In this document: positions 27,401-33,710 of the stretch, piece after piece | Position numbering within the stretch: the first letter of the stretch is position 1 | How the letters are laid out: the number at the start of each line of letters is the position of its first letter | DNA from: JAJTFW01 sp031421935 | GTDB lineage: Bacteria; Bacteroidota; Bacteroidia; AKYH767-A; OLB10 | Reading direction: 5' to 3' | Assembly (NCBI GenBank): GCA_031421935.1 | Contig: JANOPQ010000074.1 | Span: forward strand, 22,126-86,125 | Length of the DNA stretch: 64,000 bases | Position numbers and translations under genes: made by a program | Notes under the pieces: model-generated | Seen by the model: only the letters and a program-made list of their open reading frames with translations | Databases searched by the model: none | Told to the model about the DNA's origin: nothing

Positions 27401-27824
27401 GGAAATGGCGATAATCACCATCAAAATAAATCAGGATTTTATTTCCAACAATGCGCGTTAATCCACCGGTATTGGTGTTTTGTTCTTCGCCTTCTAATCC
27501 AATGTTCGTTTGCTTTAAATCCGTCAATCGGTTATAAATAATAAATTGAAAGCGACCATTGATACGATAATCAAAAAGTTTTTCAATTTCGGCAATATCC
27601 GCATCCGCTGTTCTTCCAGTGTAAACGGCAAGTTCTTGTCCGCCGAGGTAGAAATACGTATCGAAATTTTTAAAGCGATAGAATGTCCACAAAAAATCAT
27701 TGTATTGAACTCTGTTCTTCCCAAAATTCATCTGCACACCTCTAGTAAACTGAGCATTGGCTGAGGGAGCCAAGAGCATAAAGATGAGCAGATAAGTAAG
27801 TTTTCGTAAAATAGTTTTAGCCAT
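24459..27824 (-). CDS. large outer membrane protein: degenerate peptidase-like domain, TolB-type propeller and barrel
   Basis: An 1121-residue protein with a signal peptide (ending PSANAQ). Residues about 30-290 resemble a peptidase-MA fold, but where an HExxH zinc motif is expected there is VAQVMINQ (149-156), and the later helix reads LPEWYVNGLIAY (175-186) with Asn in place of the usual Glu. It therefore looks catalytically dead. Residues about 295-600 form a TolB/PD40-like propeller (VSPDGNQVAYVTND, WHPSGRYLSAIKE). A Lys/Ser-rich low-complexity linker (about 630-720) leads to a C-terminal Omp85-like barrel ending in phenylalanine. Function unknown. It is divergent from gldC. Confidence 0.75.
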   Translation of the reverse strand: MAKTILRKLTYLLIFMLLAPSANAQFTRGVQMNFGKNRVQYNDFLWTFYRFKNFDTYFYLGGQELAVYTGRTADADIAEIEKLFDYRINGRFQFIIYNRLTDLKQTNIGLEGEEQNTNTGGLTRIVGNKILIYFDGDYRHFREQIRAGVAQVMINQLMYGGSIKDRLQASVLLNLPEWYVNGLIAYVSKGWTPEQDSKMRDAILGKHYRNFDNLTGQAAEFAGMSLWNYIVETYGKTSVSNLLYMTRINRNIENGFIYVLGVPMKEVRKNWIQYYQNLYVEDDKNRKLPAGDPVYILKKQNRYLSQVRVSPDGNQVAYVTNDLGKYKIWLYDVRTKKRKKIAKGGYKSVNQAMDLSYPTLAWHPSGRYLSAIKEKKGKLWLDYYTFGKKTKRESNKFFYFEKVLDFSYNSSGSEIILSAVQKGQSDLYSFSPRTKTYTQLTKDRWDDLSPKFVMDDRYIIFSSTRTEDTLRPTPIRQADELEIPQSSDVFLYDYMNKSAQLLQLTNTYGINETEPIQLDSSHFSYLSDENGIKNRYTATLDSAIAYIDTVIHYRYIVKSEPQSDYKRNVLQHDLSSKGTKYAELMHLNSRYQIFLNPAPASSSVLTEPLKNTSLRNKNFRAAAPKKEKSQSGTNAKVVTQENSSTSTNTEKVADSNSIDINNYVFQSDFPRKKNKKEKEKSAVQKPAVDSIHLADPIESNSTETPAGIIAQGPVEDSASYLLPKQRNYELSFMPSYVLTQLDNNLLNETYQAYTGGAVYFYPGLNALFKIGVNDLFDDYRIVGGFRLSGNLNSNEYYVRYENLKHRLDKSISFYRQGREEATSFSLYKVHTHEVKYNVRWPFNDLASLRGMVAYRNDRLAILSTDLVNLTIPNQFQQWGSARAEFVYDNSINTGLNLYNGIRYKVFAEIYQQLEQKNAVLGVFGADFRHYLKIHRQLIWANRFAASTSIGTRKLIYYLGSTDNAFTPTDNFNYDIQIDQTQQYAFQALATNMRGFIQNIRNGNSFALINSEIRLPIFQYLVNKPIRSDFIRNFQIIGFGDIGTAWTGPNPYDKSNSLFRKDYNGNPISISVTKTVEPIVGGYGFGLRSRVLGYFLRADWAWGVDDGVVQERIFYFSLGLDF

Positions 27825-27907
27825 AGAATCTAAGGGCTAAATTAGGGAATTTCAACACTAAATTTTAGGAATTTATAAGGAAACGTGTGTATAAGCCGTG
27901 TATTGCG

Positions 27908-27915
27908 TACTTTTG
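27908..27915 (+). promoter_or_regulatory. -7 promoter element for gldC
   Basis: TACTTTTG, a perfect TAnnTTTG, 22 bases before the gldC ATG. No clear -33 TTG. Confidence 0.45.
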
Positions 27916-27937
27916 ACACCTCGCTGACTAAAGAAAT

Positions 27938-28288
27938 ATGTCTATTAACACCAAAGTTGCCCGCCGATCAGAAATTAAAGTGATGGTGGAGTTGAATGAA
28001 GAAAAGCAGCCCGTTGGACTTCAATGGCTTGCCCAAGATGCTGGCCTCGATGCTCAAAAGCCGGCAAGTGCCATGCTTTTAGCCATTTGGGACAAAGCGG
28101 AGAAAAGTACGATGCGAATTGACTTGTGGACCCATGAGATGTCGGTTGAGGAAATGGAGTTTTTCATGTATGAGACCTTGGCAAGTATGGCCGATACCTA
28201 TGAACGTTCCACCAGCGATAGTGAAATGGCGAAAGAGATCAAAGCCTTTGCTCATCGTTTCGGAAAAGAGAAAAAAGTAATTAAATAA
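27938..28288 (+). CDS. gldC: gliding motility protein GldC
   Basis: A 116-residue cytoplasmic protein of the GldC family, found in gliding Bacteroidota, where it supports GldB and T9SS-linked motility. Recognisable family sequence includes RRSEIKVMVELNEEKQP, AMLLAIWDKAEKSTMRIDLW and MSVEEMEFFMYETLASMADT. Length matches the family. A promoter element lies upstream and engB follows 76 bases downstream. Together with the PorG-like genes and the T9SS cargo genes it suggests a strain with the gliding/T9SS apparatus, though motility itself is not shown. Confidence 0.9.
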   Translation: MSINTKVARRSEIKVMVELNEEKQPVGLQWLAQDAGLDAQKPASAMLLAIWDKAEKSTMRIDLWTHEMSVEEMEFFMYETLASMADTYERSTSDSEMAKEIKAFAHRFGKEKKVIK

Positions 28289-28351
28289 TTTTCGTTTGTC
28301 GTTATTTCCTTTCTGTTGATGGGTGTAACGATAAAAAAATAATCAATCAAA

Positions 28352-28357
28352 AAGGAG
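28352..28357 (+). promoter_or_regulatory. Shine-Dalgarno site deciding the engB GTG start
   Basis: AAGGAG ends 7 bases before the GTG at 28365. Such a strong site is uncommon in Bacteroidota and supports this non-ATG start. Confidence 0.7.
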
Positions 28358-28364
28358 ATAAATC

Positions 28365-28994
28365 GTGAAAGTAAAAACGGCAACATTTGTAAAAAGTTCA
28401 GGTTCGGTGGAACAGCTTCCCGAAGCCGATTTGCCCGAATTTGCTTTCATTGGTCGTTCCAATGTGGGAAAATCGTCGCTCATTAATTTTTTGGTGAACA
28501 AAAAAGAGTTGGCGCACACTTCTGGGAGTCCTGGAAAAACGCAAACCATCAATCATTTTCTTATCAACAAAACTTGGTACTTAGTCGATTTGCCAGGATA
28601 CGGTTATGCGAAAGTGGCGCAATCGATGCGTTCAGAGTGGGAAAAAACGTTGTACAAATACTTAGGCAAGCGCGAAAATTTATTGACCGTTTTTGTGTTG
28701 GTAGATGTGCGTATCGAACCACAAAAAAAAGATTTAGCCTTTTTAAAAACCATTGGTGAGCATGGTTTAGCCATCGCCATTGCATTTACCAAAGCCGATA
28801 AAATTAGCAAGGAGCAACTCAATAATAACATTGAAGCATTTAGAAAGGCGATGTTAGAAGATTGGGAAGATACTCCTCCATTTTTTGTCACTTCTGTGGT
28901 AGAAGAAAAAGGAAAAGAAGAATTACTAAAATACATTGCCGAAACCTCTTCTATTTTCATCGCGCCGACGAAGAATGCGAAGTTGAATTTTTAG
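28365..28994 (+). CDS. engB: ribosome biogenesis GTPase YsxC/EngB
   Basis: Essential GTPase for assembly of the large ribosomal subunit. The 209-residue protein carries G1 GRSNVGKSSLIN, G3 VDLPGYGYAKV, G4 TKAD and the switch sequence SGSPGKTQTINHF. The GTG start is preceded by an AAGGAG site. It follows gldC on the same strand. The 3' flank is a gene-free region of repeats. Confidence 0.95.
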   Translation: MKVKTATFVKSSGSVEQLPEADLPEFAFIGRSNVGKSSLINFLVNKKELAHTSGSPGKTQTINHFLINKTWYLVDLPGYGYAKVAQSMRSEWEKTLYKYLGKRENLLTVFVLVDVRIEPQKKDLAFLKTIGEHGLAIAIAFTKADKISKEQLNNNIEAFRKAMLEDWEDTPPFFVTSVVEEKGKEELLKYIAETSSIFIAPTKNAKLNF

Positions 28995-29164
28995 ATTGGG
29001 ATTGGATTAATTTAAGTAACTTAAAATTCCTCATGCTGTTTATGTTTGATGGCACACAGATTTTTTATGATGGTTAAGATTTTTTATGATTTGCGTTGAT
29101 TTTCTTCTATATAAAAATGAAATCGGACTCTTGAAAAGTGTTTTAGTTGGGATTATAATTTGAT

Positions 29165-29207
29165 GGAACACGGATGACACGGATAATTAAGATTTACACG
29201 GATTTGG
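29165..29207. repeat. dispersed ACACGGAT triple-repeat element, copy 2
   Basis: GGAACACGGATGACACGGAT, an AT-rich spacer containing AATTAAGAT, then a third ACACGGAT. Octamer spacing (9 and 19 bases) is identical to the copy at 18211. Confidence 0.9.
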
Positions 29208-29271
29208 TTTTAGCTGAGATAAAATTTGACCTTGCAACATCAATGCTAAATAAAAAGGCTATAATGGGAAA

Positions 29272-29297
29272 CTTTGCGGCTCTGCGCCTTTGCGAGC
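29272..29297. repeat. short CTTTGCG-type repeat
   Basis: CTTTGCGG, CTCTGCGC and CTTTGCGA follow one another with a period of about 10 bases. Comparable in layout to the CTTTAGTG run near 18371. Confidence 0.7.
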
Positions 29298-29480
29298 CAT
29301 TTTAGCTTCGAAACTTCATGTGAGTTCATTCAACATATTATACGAATTAGTGAATGCTTAAAACATATCCTTCAGAGCGAATTGCTTCTTAAAATGTAGC
29401 TCGGCTTGTTTTGAAATTGTTACTTGTAAAATAGTATTCAATGCAGATAAATGACATTTCTAGCGGTTTTTCAACAAGGT

Positions 29481-29620
29481 CATTGAATGCCCTCGTTTCT
29501 TATACGAGGACAAATAGAGTGAATAAATGCCCTCGTTCAAAGTTCATGGGCATTGAATGCCCTCGTTTCTTGAACGAGGGCATTTTAGCTAATAAATGCC
29601 CTCGTACTATTGTGTCGATA
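29481..29620. repeat. 70-bp tandem duplication with GCCCTCGT hairpins
   Basis: Two copies start at 29481 and 29551 with the same first 21 bases (CATTGAATGCCCTCGTTTCT and one more) and share AATAAATGCCCTCGT near their ends. In copy 2, AATGCCCTCGTT (29556-29567) pairs perfectly with AACGAGGGCATT (29573-29584). The same strand can instead pair with AAATGCCCTCGT (29594-29605), giving mutually exclusive stems. Confidence 0.85.
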
Positions 29621-29641
29621 AATCTATGTTAATCTAAACTC

Positions 29642-30571
29642 CTACTTTACATAGGTCTTAATATGCCTTTCCTTCTTCGATTCGTAAATATCGTTTAAGG
29701 TGACTAAAATTCCTGTTTCTTCTACGTCTCCAAAATGTTCGTTTACCGAAGTGCCAAAGGTGCGCATGGTAGCACTTAAATTCATATAGGCATTTACTAA
29801 AGGTGGAATGTTTTCCCCTCGTGCACGCACATGCTGGTTGAGAATTTTATGCGCTTCTTTGTAGGAGAGTCCTGCAATTTCTTGTGCAAATACACTCATG
29901 TCGTTTTCGATAGTGAGTGGATAAATCGCTGAGACTAATTTTTCATTGTCGGGAAAAAAGTAATTCATGAAAAATAAAATCATATCGCGCGCTTCGCGTT
30001 GGAAGTGTGGATACATGGTTACTTTTCCGAAAAAATATTTTATTTGTGGATAGTCAATATGAATGGCGCCCAAACCATCCCATAGATTATCGAGAGAAAA
30101 CAATCCTTTTCTATTTTCAGGACGAGGTTGATACTTGGGTTGTACAAATGATCTTCCCAGCTCAATGGTGTAGGGCATATAATCATCAATGAACTTTTTG
30201 GAAAACGAAAATAATTCAGCCGTGGCTAATTCGTAATTTCCTGCTTGATCTTTTTTTACTTTCCCGCATTCAATAAAACGGTAGCCTCCAATAATTTCTT
30301 TGTCTTCTGGATTCCAAGCAATGAGTTGTTCGTAGCAATTTTCGTTCGTATCAAAATGATCAAGATCGCAATCCAATCCTGTTCCTCCTCCCGATTCTCT
30401 AAATGTCACTTCACGGAGCCGACCAATTTCACGAACTACATTCGGAGCATTATGATGATTTAAAATATATAAATGATTGGAGCCATTATTCGTAACTCGA
30501 ACAAAGCGTTCTTTCGATAATTCCTTTTCAAGGATATCTAAGGGAATGGCTGGAATAATATCTTGCATCAT
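29642..30571 (-). CDS. GNAT-type N-acyltransferase (OlsB/GlsB-like)
   Basis: A 309-residue protein of the acyl-ACP-dependent N-acyltransferase group that makes lyso-ornithine or glycine lipids. Signature regions: VREIGRLREVTFRESGGGTG with LDCDLDHFD, and TIELGRSFVQPKYQ followed by LWDGLGAIHIDYPQIKYFFG. It sits 1 base after a PlsC-like O-acyltransferase gene on the same strand. In Bacteroides the equivalent pair, GlsB and GlsA, forms mono- and then diacylated glycine lipids; the assignment here is by analogy. The amino acid acceptor is not proven. Confidence 0.78.
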   Translation of the reverse strand: MMQDIIPAIPLDILEKELSKERFVRVTNNGSNHLYILNHHNAPNVVREIGRLREVTFRESGGGTGLDCDLDHFDTNENCYEQLIAWNPEDKEIIGGYRFIECGKVKKDQAGNYELATAELFSFSKKFIDDYMPYTIELGRSFVQPKYQPRPENRKGLFSLDNLWDGLGAIHIDYPQIKYFFGKVTMYPHFQREARDMILFFMNYFFPDNEKLVSAIYPLTIENDMSVFAQEIAGLSYKEAHKILNQHVRARGENIPPLVNAYMNLSATMRTFGTSVNEHFGDVEETGILVTLNDIYESKKERHIKTYVK

Positions 30572-30572
30572 C

Positions 30573-31421
30573 TTAAGCTTCGAATTCGTCTTTTCCTTCG
30601 GCTAAATTATAAATATGTGACTTAATTTTTTGTGCCCATTCCTGATCATTGTGCTTTTGTGTTAACAATGGATAGGGGATCGGTTTTCCAATAGTGATGT
30701 GAATCTTCTTTCCATCTTGATGGTACATCTCATCCATCAAATAAAACATTTCGATGTTGACTTTGATGCCCAATTTCCCTCTCCACCATGCTAAATTGTA
30801 GAAAAATTTTGAATTTTTTCCAGCGATATGTACAGGTATAATGTTCCGTTGATGTTTTTTTGCTTTAGCCACAAAACTTTTCTTCCACACCAAATCGCGA
30901 ATAATTCCATGTTCCTGTTTGCGGGATACGAGTCCGGCCGGAAAAATAAGCATCGCTATTTCACTCGCATAATAGGAGTCAATTACATCTAATACTTCGG
31001 TGGAATTTTTTCCATGCTTATTCACGCCAATGAATAAGTCGCTCAGGTTTTTGATGTTTAGCAAAACATCGTTCACAATAAATTTGATATCCTTTCTTTT
31101 TCTCGCAACCGTTTGCATCAATGCAATGGAATCTAATCCACCAATCGGATGATTAGCTGCAATAATACATCCTCCTGTTTCTGGAATATTTTCGAGTCCT
31201 TCAAAGGATACTTCGGCTCCAAATTCCCTTATAATTTCATCTACAAATGCATGAGAATGCTTATCGCCTTGTCGACGAATAAAATCATTTACATGGTCTT
31301 GATGAATAATTTTTTTGACGTACTTCAACACAAATCCAGGCATCCATCTTAAAAGAGAAGGATTCTTGGACTGAATGACGGCTTCTATATCAATAAACTT
31401 CTCTTGAGCTTCTGGGGACAT
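30573..31421 (-). CDS. 1-acyl-glycerol-3-phosphate-type O-acyltransferase (GlsA-like)
   Basis: A 282-residue PlsC-family acyltransferase. The catalytic HX4D-like motif is in IIAANHPIGGLDSIAL, and the FPAGLVSRK block corresponds to the second family motif, which binds the glycerol phosphate or its analogue. It is the first gene of a two-gene operon with the GNAT-type N-acyltransferase, which points to O-acylation of an N-acyl amino acid (glycine lipid or flavolipin type) rather than phosphatidic acid synthesis. That assignment is inference from the pairing. Confidence 0.78.
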   Translation of the reverse strand: MSPEAQEKFIDIEAVIQSKNPSLLRWMPGFVLKYVKKIIHQDHVNDFIRRQGDKHSHAFVDEIIREFGAEVSFEGLENIPETGGCIIAANHPIGGLDSIALMQTVARKRKDIKFIVNDVLLNIKNLSDLFIGVNKHGKNSTEVLDVIDSYYASEIAMLIFPAGLVSRKQEHGIIRDLVWKKSFVAKAKKHQRNIIPVHIAGKNSKFFYNLAWWRGKLGIKVNIEMFYLMDEMYHQDGKKIHITIGKPIPYPLLTQKHNDQEWAQKIKSHIYNLAEGKDEFEA

Positions 31422-31942
31422 ATATAAATTACGATTCGACTAAAATAGTTGATCCCTCCCTATGCTAAGTTTTTTAAGGCCTTCTTTTCAATTAAAGTAG
31501 GAAAATAGAATACTTTTTGGTTTTCAAATTGCAGGAAAGTGGGAGAGATTTAATTTCTCAATTTTTTAAATGTTTAATTATAAGCTATTTGCATTTTTCG
31601 ACTTTTTCTAATTTATTTCAGGATTTTTCAAAGATAATGTCAGGTTTAGCCTAACACTTTAACCTTTTATAGAGGTAGAAAACGAAGCAAGGTTGATGCA
31701 AATTTTGTTAACTATCGATTGTTCATAACCAACTAATAATTAAAATACTAAAAGCGACAATAAGCGTACTTTGAGGTCTCTTTTGGCTCCCTTTTTTTGC
31801 TGTTGATGTAGATTTTTATTAGTCTCCATACAATAATTCGAAGGCTAAAAAGTTTTTAACAAAGTGGGATGAAGTGGGGCAAAGTGGTAAAATTTAATTT
31901 ATTTTTACCACACAATAGAAATCCTCATTACCACCAATAAAA
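31422..31942. other. intergenic control region upstream of the division cluster
   Basis: A 521-base divergent region between the acyltransferase operon and mraZ without a supported gene. Very AT-rich; its clearest element is the MraZ operator at 31864-31888. No unambiguous TAnnTTTG promoter for mraZ was found, although TAATTCGA at about 31831 is a distant match. Confidence 0.75.
31864..31888 (+). promoter_or_regulatory. MraZ operator, three GTGGG-type direct repeats
   Basis: GTGGG at 31864, GTGGG at 31874 and GTGGT at 31884, exactly 10 bases apart (5-base boxes, 5-base spacers), 55-79 bases before the mraZ ATG. MraZ proteins bind TGGGN direct repeats separated by 5 bases upstream of their own operon, so this is very likely an autoregulatory site. 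Confidence 0.85.
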
Positions 31943-32419
31943 ATGTCGCAATTCCACGGAGAATATGAATGTAAGCTTGACGCCAAGGGGCGTTTGAGTC
32001 TGCCTTCGGGCTTGCGCAAGCAGGTGTCGCCAGAGGCAAACGAGAAGTTTATGTTGAATCGGGGTTTTGAAAATTGCCTTGCTTTATTTCCGATGGATGA
32101 GTGGAAACGTATTTCCGATGCAATCAACGGACTGAATATGTTCGTGGCAAAGAATCGTGAATTTGCGCGTTACTTTTTTCGTGGTGCTACCGAGTTAGAA
32201 TTAGATGCTGCAGGTCGATTGCTTTTGCCGAAGCGTTTGTGTGAATATGCAGGTATTGAGAAAGAAGCCGTTTTATATGGCTGGTCCAATAAAATTGAAA
32301 TATGGTCGGTGGAGCGCTACAATCAATTGATTGTTGAAGAGCCAAAAGATTTTTCTGCACTAGCCGAAGAAGTAATGGGGAAACTGAATGTTGGAGGACC
32401 AGGACGTGACGTATCATAG
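31943..32419 (+). CDS. mraZ: division/cell wall cluster transcriptional repressor MraZ
   Basis: A 158-residue DNA-binding protein that represses the division cluster. It has two AbrB-like modules: FHGEYECKLDAKGRLSLPSG at the N-terminus and ARYFFRGATELELDAAGRLL in the middle, both with the DxxGRxxLP motif. Three operator boxes lie upstream. The 3' end overlaps rsmH by 32 bases, so the two are translationally coupled. Confidence 0.95.
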   Translation: MSQFHGEYECKLDAKGRLSLPSGLRKQVSPEANEKFMLNRGFENCLALFPMDEWKRISDAINGLNMFVAKNREFARYFFRGATELELDAAGRLLLPKRLCEYAGIEKEAVLYGWSNKIEIWSVERYNQLIVEEPKDFSALAEEVMGKLNVGGPGRDVS

Positions 32420-33305
32420 CCCCGTATTACTTAAAGAGGCGATAGATGGTCTTCAGATTCATGAAGACGGAATTTATGTGGATGTGACTTTTGGTGGTGG
32501 TGGTCATTCAACAGAAATATTAAATCGCTTTGAAAAAGGAAGATTAATTGCTTTTGATCAAGACCAAGATGCATTGGCAAATGTGAGTGCAGATCCACGA
32601 ATGATTTTGTTGCCATCTAATTTCAAACATTTAGCAGAGCAGCTTAAAGCAAATAAAGTGGAAGAGGTAGATGGAATTCTTGCCGACCTCGGTGTTTCTT
32701 CTCATCAATTTGATATTGCAGGTAGAGGATTTTCCATTCGCTTCAATGCAGAGTTGGATATGCGCATGAATCAATCGCAACAATTAACGGCCAAGGATAT
32801 TCTCAATTATTATCCCGAGCAAGAATTGGTTCGTGTGTTTCAAGAGTACGGTGAATTGCCTTCTTCCAAAAGAATGGCTGCAGAAATTGTTCGCGTTCGC
32901 CAAGAAAATTTTATTAATACTTCCGATGAATTAAAAAGTACGGTGTCTCGCTTTGCTCCGCGCATGAAAGAAAATACGTTCTACGCACAACTCTTCCAAG
33001 CATTGAGAATTGAAGTCAACGATGAGTTGGGTGCATTAAAAGAATTGTTATTGCAAGCCGTGCAGATGTTGAAGAAAGGTGGACGCTTAGTGGTCATCAG
33101 TTATCATAGTTTAGAAGATCGCTTAGTAAAAAACTTTTTGAATAGCGGAAATTTCAAAGGTGAAATCAACAAAGATTTATACGGTCATCCCATTGGATTG
33201 GTGTTTAAATCCATTACCCGAAAACCTGTGGTTCCCGCTGCAGAAGAAGTGGAATTAAATCCGCGCTCACGCAGTGCGAAAATGAGAATAGCTGAAAGAC
33301 TATGA
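32388..33305 (+). CDS. rsmH: 16S rRNA (cytosine(1402)-N(4))-methyltransferase
   Basis: Methylates N4 of C1402 in the ribosomal decoding centre using S-adenosylmethionine. The 305-residue product has HSPVLLKEAIDGL at the start, the SAM-binding loop YVDVTFGGGGHS, DGILADLGVSSHQFD and the C-terminal VVISYHSLEDRLVKNF. The ATG at 32388 fits the family N-terminus; it is inside the mraZ reading frame. The stop overlaps the ftsL start (ATGA). Confidence 0.96.
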   Translation: MLEDQDVTYHSPVLLKEAIDGLQIHEDGIYVDVTFGGGGHSTEILNRFEKGRLIAFDQDQDALANVSADPRMILLPSNFKHLAEQLKANKVEEVDGILADLGVSSHQFDIAGRGFSIRFNAELDMRMNQSQQLTAKDILNYYPEQELVRVFQEYGELPSSKRMAAEIVRVRQENFINTSDELKSTVSRFAPRMKENTFYAQLFQALRIEVNDELGALKELLLQAVQMLKKGGRLVVISYHSLEDRLVKNFLNSGNFKGEINKDLYGHPIGLVFKSITRKPVVPAAEEVELNPRSRSAKMRIAERL

Positions 33306-33703
33306 ATAAAATCCGCCAGTCAGCCCAGGAGCAGAAGGAAATGCCAGTTGCTAAGCAAAAAGCAAAAGGTGAAAGTGCTTCAAGAAAATTAATTCGTTTG
33401 GTGAACATCTTTGAATATTTCGATCGCGGTGCGGTGGTCGTTATTATGCCGTATATGTTTTTCTTATTCTTTTTAGGATTGGCTTATATCGCTAACAGTT
33501 ACTATGCGGAGAAATCCATTCGTGATATTGATAAAACTGGACGTGATTTAAAAGAATTAAGAGCTGAATTCATTACCGCGCGCAATGATTTAATGTATCG
33601 TGCCAAATTAACCGAAGTAGCGAAAGCCATTGAAGTAAAAGAAGTGAAAGAAGCCACAACCGCTCCAAGCAAAATAGTAGTGAAAGTTAAATCCGAAAAA
33701 TAA
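33302..33703 (+). CDS. ftsL: FtsL-like cell division protein
   Basis: A 133-residue single-pass membrane protein: a basic N-terminal cytoplasmic segment of about 50 residues, a membrane helix (VVVIMPYMFFLFFLGLAYIA) and an extracytoplasmic coiled-coil (YYAEKSIRDIDKTGRDLKEL onward). Sequence conservation in FtsL is low; the topology and the position between rsmH and the ftsI-like gene identify it. It is expected to form a complex with the other bitopic divisome proteins. Confidence 0.82.
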   Translation: MNKIRQSAQEQKEMPVAKQKAKGESASRKLIRLVNIFEYFDRGAVVVIMPYMFFLFFLGLAYIANSYYAEKSIRDIDKTGRDLKELRAEFITARNDLMYRAKLTEVAKAIEVKEVKEATTAPSKIVVKVKSEK

Positions 33704-33710
33704 TTCGATC

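Larger units (their letters stand above)
28995..29641. other. 647-bp non-coding interval rich in repeats
   Basis: No coding sequence is supported; the short reading frames here run through repeats. Contents in order: AGATTTTTTATGAT twice (29058-29071 and 29077-29090), the second ACACGGAT element (29165-29207), a CTTTGCG-type run (29272-29297), then a 70-bp tandem duplication with GCCCTCGT hairpins (29481-29620). It separates engB from the convergent acyltransferase operon. Confidence 0.85.

Noticed and set aside
29481..29620. possible CRISPR array
   Set aside because: Only two copies, no spacers of constant length, no cas genes nearby.
29441..29632. 63-codon open frame across the GCCCTCGT repeats
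   Set aside because: Its sequence is simply the translated tandem repeat; no start signal or homology.
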